Made by a program: the position numbers and the translations under genes. From Acidimicrobiaceae bacterium (GTDB lineage Bacteria > Actinomycetota > Acidimicrobiia > Acidimicrobiales > RAAP-2), in the NCBI GenBank assembly GCA_027314705.1, contig DAHVAJ010000047.1, forward strand, positions 33,262 to 97,261: a stretch of 64,000 nucleotides of DNA, in the 5' to 3' direction. Under the pieces are notes generated by a model. It ran no database searches, was not told where the DNA came from, and saw only the letters and a list, made by a program, of their open reading frames with translations. Shown here in pieces: positions 45,677 through 55,122 of this stretch (its first letter is position 1; each line of letters begins with the position of its first letter).

Positions 45677-45754
45677 TGGCGGACCTGACGGGATTTGAAC
45701 CCGCGACCTCCGGCTTGACAGGCCGGCGTGCACTCCAAACTGCACCACAGGTCC
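45677..45754 (-). tRNA. tRNA-Asp (anticodon GTC)
   Basis: Acceptor GGACCTG pairs with CAGGTCC, discriminator G then encoded CCA. The anticodon loop CTGTCAA between CCGGC and GCCGG gives GTC. T-arm CGCGGGTTCAAATCCCG is intact. 75 nt plus CCA. Confidence 0.96.
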
Positions 45755-45783
45755 CCGTCCAGCGCTTCTGCGCTGGGGGAGCA

Positions 45784-45859
45784 TGGCACCCCCAACGGGA
45801 TTCGAACCCGTGTTACCGCCTTGAAAGGGCGGCGTCCTCGGCCGCTAGACGATGGGGGC
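45784..45859 (-). tRNA. tRNA-Glu (anticodon TTC)
   Basis: Acceptor GCCCCCA pairs with TGGGGGT (G-U at the end), discriminator G then encoded CCA. The loop CTTTCAA between CCGCC and GGCGG gives TTC. 73 nt plus CCA. The three tRNAs are close enough to be one transcript, in the order Glu-Asp-Phe. Confidence 0.96.
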
Positions 45860-45897
45860 TCGGACCCGATGTGGGCCTAGGGAGGATAGCAGAGCCC

Positions 45898-46392
45898 TCA
45901 CCACGCACCTTCGGGGCGTCCCTCCTCGGGCAGCTCCGCGGCGAGCACCTCCACCATGAGGTGTTGCAGCTCGCCGAGGAACTCGTAGAGCCCGTACTCG
46001 GCTCCCCGCGGGTCGTCCGGCGCAGGCGGATCCATGTCCTCGACCACGTCGAGGCGGGTACCGAGAACGAGGCGGAGGGCACCCACCGCGTCGAGCCAGT
46101 CGGCGAACTCCTCAGCCGAGAGGGTGTCGGCGTCCGCCGTGGCCACCAGGACCTCGAGGGCCCGTCGGTGGCGGTTCACCAGCGCATCGTCCACCAGGGC
46201 GCGGTAGGAGCGCTCGGCGCCGGCCTGGTCGTCGGCCGCGTAGGCCGGGGGGAAGAGCCGGCGCACCATGGGGTCCTGGGCCTCGAGGGCGGGGGGCAGC
46301 TGGCGGGCCAGGTCGGCGAGGACCAGGCGGGCCTTCGGGTCGATGTGCAGGACGTAGCGACCATCGCGTCGTCGCCGGATGGGCGCGGTCAC
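45898..46392 (-). CDS. DUF2017 family protein, ClpS neighbour
   Basis: A 164-residue protein: [17 protein letters not shown], then helices ([39 protein letters not shown]) and [20 protein letters not shown]. This is the actinobacterial family commonly found beside clpS; role unknown, probably linked to the Clp adaptor. The GTG start overlaps the clpS stop by 4 nt. Confidence 0.82.
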   Translation of the reverse strand: MTAPIRRRRDGRYVLHIDPKARLVLADLARQLPPALEAQDPMVRRLFPPAYAADDQAGAERSYRALVDDALVNRHRRALEVLVATADADTLSAEEFADWLDAVGALRLVLGTRLDVVEDMDPPAPDDPRGAEYGLYEFLGELQHLMVEVLAAELPEEGRPEGAW

Positions 46393-46799
46393 GTGGACGG
46401 TTCCATGGTGGCCCACAGTCCGTGCTCGTGCAGCCGGTAGACGTCGAGCTCGGCCCGTTCCCGGGTCCCGGAGGAGACGACGGCCCGGCCTTTGTGGTGG
46501 ACGTCCAGCATGAGCTTGGTGGCCTTCTCCTTGGAGTAGCCGAACAGCTTCTGGAAGACGTAGGTCACGAAGGACATGAGGTTGATGGGGTCGTTCCACA
46601 CGATCACCAGCCACGGGCGCTCGGTGCTCACGTCTTCGTCGACGGCGACGCCTCCGGCGGGCACGGTCTCGGCCGGTACGGTGTCGGCGGGACCTGGCAC
46701 AGCGGGCCCGGTGGCGGTCCCCGCCGGCACCGTGATGCGCCGGCCGGAGCCCCCGTCGGACTCCCGGCCGGCGGCGCCGGCCTCGGTCGGGTCCCTCAC
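46389..46799 (-). CDS. clpS: ATP-dependent protease adaptor ClpS
   Basis: The last ~80 residues are the ClpS core: [38 protein letters not shown] and [18 protein letters not shown]. ClpS delivers N-degron proteins to ClpAP/ClpCP. The GTG at 46799, which overlaps the ctaA stop by 4 nt, gives 136 residues with a Pro/Thr/Val-rich N-terminal tail of about 55; a later start would give the usual ~100-residue form. Confidence 0.92.
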   Translation of the reverse strand: MRDPTEAGAAGRESDGGSGRRITVPAGTATGPAVPGPADTVPAETVPAGGVAVDEDVSTERPWLVIVWNDPINLMSFVTYVFQKLFGYSKEKATKLMLDVHHKGRAVVSSGTRERAELDVYRLHEHGLWATMEPST

Positions 46800-47743
46800 G
46801 CCGGCTCCGGTACGTGCGCCGCCCCGGCGGCGGCCTCGGCCACCGGAGCGGCCTCGCCCGCCGCTTCGGGCCGGTGGTCGGAGAGGCCGTGGTGGAACCA
46901 CAGGGCGGCCGACCACACCAGGGTGGCCCCGAGGACGTGCACGCCGACGAGCACGGCGGGCAGGTGGGTCGCGTACTGGGTGTAGCCGATGAGCCCCTGG
47001 ACGGCCATGACCACGAGCAGGACCCGACCACGTTGCTGGACCCGGTCGGGGGCACCGGTCCGCCACAGTGTCCAGAGGACGACGAGCAGGGTGATGGCCG
47101 TGACCCAGACCAGCTCGGCGTGGATGCGGGTCATGTCCGAGAGGCCGATGGCCACCCGCTTGGCCCCCTTGCCCCCGGCGTGGGGCCCGGCCCCGGTGGT
47201 GGCCGTGCCGGCGATGACGGCCACGACCAGCAGGCCCAGGTAGAGGCGGGTGGCCAGGAGGGCCCGGCGGCTCACGACCACGGTGCCGCGTCCCGGCGCG
47301 TGGGCCGCTCGAAGGGTGAGCTCGAGGACCACGGTGAGGAGGGCGATCCCCACCATGAAGTGGGTCATGACGACGTAGGCGTTGAGCTTGCTGTAGACGA
47401 CGGCGGCCCCGAGGACGGACTCGCCCAGGATGCCGAGGACCAGGCCGAAGGCGAGCCACCGGAGGTCGCGTCGCGCCGGGTGGCGGAGGAAGGCCGCCAC
47501 GCAGGTCACGATGCAGGAGAGGACCAGGACGAAGACGACCACCCGGTTCCCGAACTCGAGTACCGGGTGGAGCCGGAGCGGAGGGGTCAGCCGCTGATGG
47601 GCGCAGGTCGGCCAGTCGGGGCAGCCGAGGCCCGAGTCGGAGAGGCGGACGGCCGCCCCGGTCACCACGTTGAGCAGGATGGCGGCCAGCGTGATCTGGC
47701 AGAGGATGAGGAACGGGCGGGGGTCGAGGCGGAGGGTGGACAC
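46796..47743 (-). CDS. ctaA: Heme A synthase CtaA
   Basis: A 315-residue protein with about eight membrane helices. The first loop has a Cys pair (LGCPDWPTC); conserved His are in [32 protein letters not shown] and [11 protein letters not shown]. It converts heme O to heme A for cytochrome oxidase. GTG start at 47743. It is divergent from ctaB, 111 nt apart, and leads into clpS and DUF2017. Confidence 0.93.
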   Translation of the reverse strand: MSTLRLDPRPFLILCQITLAAILLNVVTGAAVRLSDSGLGCPDWPTCAHQRLTPPLRLHPVLEFGNRVVVFVLVLSCIVTCVAAFLRHPARRDLRWLAFGLVLGILGESVLGAAVVYSKLNAYVVMTHFMVGIALLTVVLELTLRAAHAPGRGTVVVSRRALLATRLYLGLLVVAVIAGTATTGAGPHAGGKGAKRVAIGLSDMTRIHAELVWVTAITLLVVLWTLWRTGAPDRVQQRGRVLLVVMAVQGLIGYTQYATHLPAVLVGVHVLGATLVWSAALWFHHGLSDHRPEAAGEAAPVAEAAAGAAHVPEPA

Positions 47744-47854
47744 CGGCCCCCGATCGTACCGGCACGGGTGCGGGTGTCGCCTTCCCGGTCCCGGCCGGAG
47801 GCCCGGAGCGACCCGGGCGCCCACCCAACAGACCTGATCGCTTCCGGGGCAGTA

Positions 47855-48772
47855 ATGTGCACGCCGATGGCCATCCCCGCCGTGGCACTTCCGAGGCGCG
47901 TCCCGCTGCTCGCGCGCGCCGGCGCCTACGTGGCGCTGACCAAGCCGCGCATCATCGAGCTCCTGCTCATCACCACCCTGCCCACCATGATCCTGGCCCA
48001 GCGGGGTCTGCCCGCCGTGTGGCTGATGGTGGCCACCCTGGTCGGCGGGGCGTTCGCCGCCGGCGGGGCCAACGCCATCAACATGTACGTCGACCGCGAC
48101 ATCGACAAGCTCATGCACCGGACGCGCAAGCGCCCGCTCGTGACCGGGGCGGTCGCACCCCGCAACGCCCTCGTCTTCGCCCTGGTCCTCGAGGTGGTGG
48201 CCTTCGCCGAGTTGTGGGTCCTCGTCAACCTGCTCTCGGCGGTGCTGGCCGTCTCGGCCACCCTCTTCTACGTGTTCGTGTACACGCTCTGGCTCAAGCG
48301 CACGAGCAGCCAGAACATCGTGATCGGCGGCGCTGCCGGCGCCGTGCCGGTGCTCGTCGGGTGGGCGGCCGTGACCGATTCGCTCTCGTGGGTGCCCGTC
48401 GTCCTCTTCGGGGTCATCTTCCTGTGGACGCCGCCCCACTTCTGGGCCCTGGCCGTCAAGTACCAGGACGACTACCGGGCCGCCGACGTTCCCATGCTCC
48501 CGGCGGTGGCGTCGTTCCGCCGGACGTCGGTCGAGATCCTGGCGTACACGGTGGCCACCGTGGCCTGCTCGCTCGTCCTCGCCCCCGTGGCCCACCTCGG
48601 ACGCTTCTACGTCGTGGCCGCCTCGGCCCTCGGCCTCGGTTTCCTGGGCGTGGCCGTCCGGCTGCGGCTCCGGGCCACCCCCAAGGCGGCCATGCAGCTC
48701 TTCAGCTACTCGATCACGTACCTGACGCTCCTCTTCGTCGCCGTGGCGGTCGCCGTCTTCGTCCACCCTTGA
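47855..48772 (+). CDS. ctaB: Protoheme IX farnesyltransferase (heme O synthase)
   Basis: A 305-residue UbiA-family prenyltransferase. The first Asp-rich motif is [20 protein letters not shown]; the second is [14 protein letters not shown]. About nine membrane helices. It adds farnesyl to heme B, the step before CtaA. ATG at 47855 or 47867. Cytochrome oxidase genes are not in the window. Confidence 0.94.
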   Translation: MCTPMAIPAVALPRRVPLLARAGAYVALTKPRIIELLLITTLPTMILAQRGLPAVWLMVATLVGGAFAAGGANAINMYVDRDIDKLMHRTRKRPLVTGAVAPRNALVFALVLEVVAFAELWVLVNLLSAVLAVSATLFYVFVYTLWLKRTSSQNIVIGGAAGAVPVLVGWAAVTDSLSWVPVVLFGVIFLWTPPHFWALAVKYQDDYRAADVPMLPAVASFRRTSVEILAYTVATVACSLVLAPVAHLGRFYVVAASALGLGFLGVAVRLRLRATPKAAMQLFSYSITYLTLLFVAVAVAVFVHP

Positions 48773-49485
48773 GCGGAGGGGCGGACGCCCGGGGACCTTC
48801 CGGCGGCGAGCGCGCCGGGCCCGACCCCCGCGACGAGCCGGCGGTCCACGAGCCGGGTCCGGACGGATCTCCCGGCCCTCCCACCGGCACCCCGGACACT
48901 GCCGGGACCGCCGGCCGCCGGCCGAGCCGTCGCCTCGGGGCCCTGCTGCTCGGCCTGGTCCTCGCCGCCGCCCTGGCCTTCTTCCTCTTCGTCATCCTCG
49001 GCACCCCGGCGAGGAACGGGACCGAGGGCCCGCTCGTCGCCGTGGGCACGGCCGCCCCGGACTTCACCCTGCCGTCGCTCACCGGGGGCCCGCCCGTCTC
49101 GCTCGACGCCCTGGGGAGGAACCACCACCGCCCGGTGGTCCTCAACTTCTTCGCCTCCTGGTGCGTGCCGTGCCAGAAGGAGACCCCCCTGCTGGCCTCC
49201 ACGGCCCGGGCCGAAGCGGCCAAGGGCTCCCCGGTGCAGTTCGTGGGCGTCGACGTGAACGACCCGAAGGCCGACGCCCTGGCCTTCGTCCGCCAGGCGG
49301 GCATCGTCTACCCGGTGGGGACCGACACCAACTTGCAGGTGACCACGGTCCTCTACGGCCTCAACGCCCAGCCCAACACGTTCTTCATCAGCGCCTCGGG
49401 CGTGGTCATCGGCCACGTCCTCGGGGCGGTCGACCAGGCCACCCTCGACGCCTACCTCCACCGGCTGGCCGGCGCCGCCGGGTGA
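48769..49485 (+). CDS. Membrane-anchored thiol-disulfide oxidoreductase (TlpA/ResA/CcmG-like)
   Basis: A 238-residue protein from a TTG start that overlaps the ctaB stop (TTGA); no ATG or GTG is near. A Pro/Gly-rich N-terminus is followed by one membrane helix (LGALLLGLVLAAALAFFLFV) and a thioredoxin fold with FASWCVPCQKE and the cis-Pro segment NAQPNTFFI. Such proteins reduce apocytochrome c or CuA-site thiols outside the membrane, which fits the heme A genes alongside. Confidence 0.85.
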   Translation: MSGGADARGPSGGERAGPDPRDEPAVHEPGPDGSPGPPTGTPDTAGTAGRRPSRRLGALLLGLVLAAALAFFLFVILGTPARNGTEGPLVAVGTAAPDFTLPSLTGGPPVSLDALGRNHHRPVVLNFFASWCVPCQKETPLLASTARAEAAKGSPVQFVGVDVNDPKADALAFVRQAGIVYPVGTDTNLQVTTVLYGLNAQPNTFFISASGVVIGHVLGAVDQATLDAYLHRLAGAAG

Positions 49486-49512
49486 CCCGGGCCGGGCCGT
49501 CCCGGACCGGGG

Positions 49513-50253
49513 CTACTCCCAGCGGAAGGTGAGCCCGGCGGCCACCGGGGCGGCCACCGCCCAGACGGCCAGGACCACCCAGTCCCGCACCGCCACCGGT
49601 GCACCGTGGCCCAGGGTGCCGTGGAGGGCGTCGGCGAGGGCGGCGGCGGGGAGGAGCCGGGCCAGGTCGGCGAGGCCCGCGGGCAGCTTGTCGAGGGGGA
49701 CCAGCATGCCTCCGAGCAGGAGCAGGAGCACGAAGAGGGCGTTGGCCACGGCCAGGTTGACGAGCGGCTGGAGGGTTCCGGCCAGGACGAGGCCGATCCC
49801 GCCGAAGGCCACGGTCCCGAGCACCACGGCGGCCAGGGCCTCGCCGGCCAGGGCGCCGGTGCCCCCCGGACCGCCGGGGTGCCATCCGAGGGCCAGGCCG
49901 GCGCCGGCGAGCACCGCGGCCTGGAGGAGCTCGACGCCGAGGACGGCGGCGATCTTGGCCGCCAGCAGCCGGGGTCGGCCGAGGGGGGTGGCCCCGAGCC
50001 GCTTGAGGACCCCGTAGCCGCGCTCGAAGCCGGTCCCGATGGCCAGCGCGGTCATGGCCGTCGACATGACGGCCAGGGCCAGGACGCCGGGAACCAGGAA
50101 GTCGACGGGGTGGGGCGTGCCCGTCGGCAGCACGTGCACGGTCGAGAAGAACACCAGGAAGACCACGGGGATGCCCAGGGTGAGCAGGAGGGTCTCGCCG
50201 TTGGTGAGGACGAGGGTGAGCTCGACGCGCAGCTGGGCGGCCAGGGGGCGCAT
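49513..50253 (-). CDS. ABC-2 type transporter permease
   Basis: A 246-residue permease with six membrane helices, for example LVPGVLALAVMSTAMTALAIGTGFERGYGVLKRLGATP-type layout (the FERGYGVLKRLG coupling helix is seen). It overlaps the ATPase stop by one base. It would export a drug, lipid or other molecule; cargo not assignable. Confidence 0.88.
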   Translation of the reverse strand: MRPLAAQLRVELTLVLTNGETLLLTLGIPVVFLVFFSTVHVLPTGTPHPVDFLVPGVLALAVMSTAMTALAIGTGFERGYGVLKRLGATPLGRPRLLAAKIAAVLGVELLQAAVLAGAGLALGWHPGGPGGTGALAGEALAAVVLGTVAFGGIGLVLAGTLQPLVNLAVANALFVLLLLLGGMLVPLDKLPAGLADLARLLPAAALADALHGTLGHGAPVAVRDWVVLAVWAVAAPVAAGLTFRWE

Positions 50254-51302
50254 CAGCGCCGCCCCCGGGTCCGTCGGGCCCGGCGGCCCACCGGGGTGCC
50301 GGTCGTCCCGGTCGCGGTCCCGGAACCGACGGCGTCCCGGTCCCCGGTGAGGGCCAGGTAGGCCTCCTCGAGCGTCCGGCCGGTGCGCAGGTCGCCGAGG
50401 GCGTGGCCCCGGGCGGCCAGCCAGCCCGTGAGGGCGGCGACGGCGTCGGGCACGGCGGCGCCCTCCGGCGGGATCAGGCGGTAGGAGCCGGGGGCGTCCT
50501 CCACCACCGACGTGCCCGCCCCGAGCTCACCGGCCAGGGCGGCGGAGTCGATCCCCGGGTCGGTCGTGAACCGGACGGCCCCGTCGGCCACCCGGCGGGT
50601 GAGCTCGGCCGGTGTCCCCTCGGCCACCAGGCGGCCGCGGTCGATGATGAGGACCCGGTCGGCGAGCCGCTCGGCCTCGGTCAGCTCGTGGGTGGTGAGC
50701 AGGACGCACCGGCCACGGTCGCGCTGGGCGGCCACCAGGGCCCGCACCGCCAGGCGCCCCTCGGGATCGACCCCGGCGGTCGGCTCGTCGAGGAAGAGGA
50801 CCTCGGGCCGGCCCACCAGGGCGAGGGCCAGCGAGAGGCGCTGCTGTTCTCCGCCGGAGAGCCGCCGCCACGGGGTGCGGCGGACCCGGGTGAGGCCGAC
50901 CAGGTCCAGCAGGTCCTCGGGGTCCTCGGGATGGTCGTAGTAGCGGGCGAAGAGGTGGAGGACCTGGCCCGGGCCGAGGGTCGGGTAGACACCGCCCTGC
51001 TGGAGCATGACCCCGGTGCGCCGGACCAGCGCGGCACGGTCGTGGCGCGGGTCGAGTCCGAGCACCCGCAGTGTCCCCGACTCCGGTGAGCGGAATCCCT
51101 CGAGGGCCTCGACCGTGCTCGTCTTGCCGGCGCCGTTGGGGCCGAGGAGGGCCACCAGCTCGCCGCGTTCGGCGGTGAAGGAGAGGCCGTCGACGGCCAC
51201 CGTCGATCCGTAGCGCACCACGGCACCCTCGCAGACGACGGCCGGGGAGTCCCCCGGCACGGCGCGGCCGCGGTCGTCCGTCGGTCGGGTCGCGGCGTCC
51301 AC
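50253..51302 (-). CDS. ABC transporter ATP-binding protein
   Basis: A 349-residue DrrA/CcmA-type ATPase. Walker A GPNGAGKTS, signature LSGGEQQR, Walker B VLFLDEPTAGVDP and the switch His in TTHELTEAE are all intact. The C-terminal ~110 residues form the extra domain of drug-exporter ATPases, with a disordered end (TATGTTGTPVGRRARR). GTG at 51302, divergent from serS with only 28 nt between. Confidence 0.92.
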   Translation of the reverse strand: MDAATRPTDDRGRAVPGDSPAVVCEGAVVRYGSTVAVDGLSFTAERGELVALLGPNGAGKTSTVEALEGFRSPESGTLRVLGLDPRHDRAALVRRTGVMLQQGGVYPTLGPGQVLHLFARYYDHPEDPEDLLDLVGLTRVRRTPWRRLSGGEQQRLSLALALVGRPEVLFLDEPTAGVDPEGRLAVRALVAAQRDRGRCVLLTTHELTEAERLADRVLIIDRGRLVAEGTPAELTRRVADGAVRFTTDPGIDSAALAGELGAGTSVVEDAPGSYRLIPPEGAAVPDAVAALTGWLAARGHALGDLRTGRTLEEAYLALTGDRDAVGSGTATGTTGTPVGRRARRTRGRR

Positions 51303-51330
51303 GGGTCGTCACGCTACCGTTGGGCCCGTC

Positions 51331-52617
51331 ATGATCGACATCCGACTGGTCCGCGAGGACGCCGACACGGTCAAGGCCGCCCTCGGGCGGCGCGGCGTGG
51401 ACGCCGTCGAGATCGACCGGCTGGTCGCCCTGGACGCCGCGGCCCGCTCGGCCGTCGGGTCCCGCGACGAGCTGCGGGCCCGGGTCAAGGCCCTCTCCCG
51501 GGAGGTGGGCGAGGCCCGGCGGGCGGGCGACACCGCCCGGGCCGAGACGCTGGCCGCCGAGAGCCGGGCCGCCGGTGACGAGGAGCGCACCCACAACAAC
51601 CGGGCCGAGGCGGCCCAGGAGGCGGTGCGCCGGGCCCTGCTCTACCTGCCCAACCTGCCCGATGCCGAGGCCCCCGACGGTGCCGGCCCCGAGGACAACG
51701 TCGTGGTCCGCACCTGGCCGGAGGCACCGGCCGCCTACGGTGACCACCAGCGGGTGCCCCACTGGGACATCGGTGCCCAGCTCGGCCTCCTCGACATGGC
51801 GCGCGGGGCCAAGCTCTCGGGCTCGATGTTCCCCCTCTACCGGGGGGCCGGGGCCCGCCTGGTCCGGGCCCTCGAGTCCTTCGCCCTCGACCGCCACGCC
51901 GACGAGTACGAGGAGATCCGGCCGCCCACCCTGGTGCTCACCGAGACGATGGTCTCGACCGGGCACCTGCCCAAGTTCGAGGAGGACGCCTACCACGTCG
52001 AGCGCGACGACCTGTGGGCCATCCCGACCGCCGAGGTCCCGCTCACCTCGATGTGGCGGGGCGACGTGCTCGACGAGGCCGACCTGCCTCTGCGCCTGAC
52101 CGCAGGGACCGCCTGCTACCGGCGCGAGGCCGGGGCCGCGGGGCGGGACACCCGCGGGCTGCTCCGGGTCCACGAGTTCGAGAAGGTGGAGCTGTTCGCC
52201 TACACCACGCCTGAACAGGCCCGGCCCCAGCTGGCCTCCATGGTGGCCCGGGCCGAGGGGATGCTCCGGGACCTCGGGCTCCGGTACCGGGTGCTCGACC
52301 TGTGCAGCGGCGACATCGGGAACTCGGCGGCCCGCACCTTCGACCTCGAGGTCTACTCGCCCGGGGTCGACATGTGGCTCGAGGTCTCGTCGGTGAGCTG
52401 GTGCAGCGACTACCAGGCCCGTCGGGCCGCCATCCGCTACCGGCCGGCCGCCGGTGGGGGACCGGTGTTCGTGCACACCCTCAACGGCTCGGCCCTGGCC
52501 TGGGCCCGCATCTGGGCGGCCCTGGTGGAGACGGGCCGGCAGCCCGACGGATCGGTCGTCCTGCCCGAGGTCCTCGCCCCCTATCTCCGGGGCGGCACCG
52601 TCCTCGGCGCCGGCTGA
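51331..52617 (+). CDS. serS: Seryl-tRNA synthetase
   Basis: A 428-residue class II synthetase. Residues 1-105 are the coiled-coil tRNA arm. Motif 2 is TACYRREAGAAGRDTRGLLR and motif 3 HTLNGSALAWARIWAALVE; the serine pocket is in PTAEVPLTSM. Located head-to-head with the ABC genes. Confidence 0.96.
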   Translation: MIDIRLVREDADTVKAALGRRGVDAVEIDRLVALDAAARSAVGSRDELRARVKALSREVGEARRAGDTARAETLAAESRAAGDEERTHNNRAEAAQEAVRRALLYLPNLPDAEAPDGAGPEDNVVVRTWPEAPAAYGDHQRVPHWDIGAQLGLLDMARGAKLSGSMFPLYRGAGARLVRALESFALDRHADEYEEIRPPTLVLTETMVSTGHLPKFEEDAYHVERDDLWAIPTAEVPLTSMWRGDVLDEADLPLRLTAGTACYRREAGAAGRDTRGLLRVHEFEKVELFAYTTPEQARPQLASMVARAEGMLRDLGLRYRVLDLCSGDIGNSAARTFDLEVYSPGVDMWLEVSSVSWCSDYQARRAAIRYRPAAGGGPVFVHTLNGSALAWARIWAALVETGRQPDGSVVLPEVLAPYLRGGTVLGAG

Positions 52618-52636
52618 GCGGTCGGCCGGGGACCGG

Positions 52637-53407
52637 TCAGGTACCGGAGCGGGGCGCGTCGAAGCGGTAGCCCACTCCCCGGACGGTGGTGATGAGCTTG
52701 GGCGAGGAGGGATCCTCCTCCACATGGCTGCGGAGCCGCTTGATGTGGACGTCGAGGGTCTTCGTGTCTCCGAAGTAGTCCGATCCCCAGACCCGGTCGA
52801 TGAGCACGTCCCGGGTGAGCAGGCGGCCGGCGTTCTCCATGAGCAGGGTCAGCAGCTCGAACTCCTTGCGACGGAGGTGGACGTCCTGGCCGCGCACGAA
52901 GACGAGGTGCCGGTCGGTGTCGACGGTGATGCCCCCGGCCTCGAGGACGGAGTTGGCGGCGGGTCGGACGGCGCTCCGTCCGGCACCCGGAGGGACGGCG
53001 GCGACCGGTGTGTTGGGCGTCCGGCGCAGGACGGCCCGCATCCGGGCGACGAGCTCGCGCAGCCGGTAGGGCTTGGCCACGTAGTCGTCGGCCCCGACCT
53101 CGAGACCGACCACGGTGTCGATCTCGGTCCCCTTGGCCGTCACCATGATGATGGGCACCTGGGACTGGGCCCGGATGGAACGGCAGACGTCGATGCCCGA
53201 CAGCCGGGGCAGCATGAGGTCGAGGAGCACGAGGTCGGGTTCGACCGAGGCGAAGAGGCGCAGGGCCTCGGTGCCGTCGCGGGCCACGGTGACGTCGAAC
53301 CCCTCGCGGCTGAGTCCGACCACGAGCGCGTCGACGAAGGACTCGTCGTCCTCGGCCAGCAGGACCCTGGTCAGCGCGGGCACCGCCTCCCGCTCCGGCG
53401 TGGTCAT
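52637..53407 (-). CDS. OmpR-family response regulator (RegX3-like)
   Basis: A 256-residue regulator. Receiver: RVLLAEDDESFVDALVVGL, phospho-Asp in VLLDLMLPRLSG, VTAKG and Lys in VAKPYRLRELVARM. A 40-residue Ala/Pro-rich linker leads to a winged helix (RRKEFELLTLLMENAGRL, then GVGYRF). It follows the sensor kinase by 10 nt, the order senX3-regX3. The family controls phosphate starvation genes in actinobacteria; that role is by similarity. Confidence 0.88.
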   Translation of the reverse strand: MTTPEREAVPALTRVLLAEDDESFVDALVVGLSREGFDVTVARDGTEALRLFASVEPDLVLLDLMLPRLSGIDVCRSIRAQSQVPIIMVTAKGTEIDTVVGLEVGADDYVAKPYRLRELVARMRAVLRRTPNTPVAAVPPGAGRSAVRPAANSVLEAGGITVDTDRHLVFVRGQDVHLRRKEFELLTLLMENAGRLLTRDVLIDRVWGSDYFGDTKTLDVHIKRLRSHVEEDPSSPKLITTVRGVGYRFDAPRSGT

Positions 53408-53417
53408 CCCGGGTGGT

Positions 53418-54656
<1,239 letters not shown>

Positions 54657-54753
54657 CGCCTAAGCATGGCAGGCCTGGAGCAGACCTGGAACCGGTCCCC
54701 GGTGTGTACTGGAAAAACATGAAAAGGAAAGAAACATCTTGTAATGCAGTACC

Positions 54754-54773
54754 GGCCTCACTACCGTGAGGCC
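54754..54773 (+). promoter_or_regulatory. Perfect palindrome just before the DUF6112-like start
   Basis: GGCCTCAC-TACC-GTGAGGCC: an 8-bp perfect inverted repeat with a 4-nt loop that ends at the base before the ATG at 54774. As RNA it would hide the ribosome site; as DNA it could be an operator for the conjugation genes. An A/T-rich patch at about 54713-54745 upstream may hold the promoter. Confidence 0.6.
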
Positions 54774-55121
54774 ATGACCGACACCGCCCTCATCGCCCTC
54801 GTCCACCTCCCGGCCGCAGTGCCCCGCGTGGGCCCGGTCCGCCTGGCCGTCGTCACCCTGGCGCCGGATCCGAGCGCGCTGCCCGGGGGCCAGGTCCTCC
54901 AGCACCTCATGAACGGCATCGGCGGGTGGGCCCTCGCCCTCTCGCTCGTCGGCCTGCTCGTCGGGGCAGCGGCCTGGGCCCTCGGCTCCCACGGCCAGAA
55001 CTACCAGCAGACCTACGTCGGTCGCCGGGCCGTCCTCATCTCCGGCCTGGCCGCGCTCCTCATCGGCGCCGGGCCGGCCATCGTCAACTTCTTCTTCTCG
55101 ACCGGTCAGTCGGTGCACTGA
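54774..55121 (+). CDS. DUF6112-like membrane protein, VirB2/TrbC-like pilin candidate
   Basis: A 115-residue protein. A polar segment (PDPSALPGGQVLQHLMNGIGG) is followed by two membrane helices (WALALSLVGLLVGAAAWALG and VLISGLAALLIGAGPAIVNFF) joined by a short polar loop with GSHGQNY. This is the pattern of DUF6112, found at the head of SCO6880-type conjugation clusters, and is like VirB2/TrbC pilins. ATG 54744 (A/G-rich sequence upstream) would add 10 residues. One base separates its stop from the next gene. Confidence 0.72.
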   Translation: MTDTALIALVHLPAAVPRVGPVRLAVVTLAPDPSALPGGQVLQHLMNGIGGWALALSLVGLLVGAAAWALGSHGQNYQQTYVGRRAVLISGLAALLIGAGPAIVNFFFSTGQSVH

Positions 55122-55122
55122 G

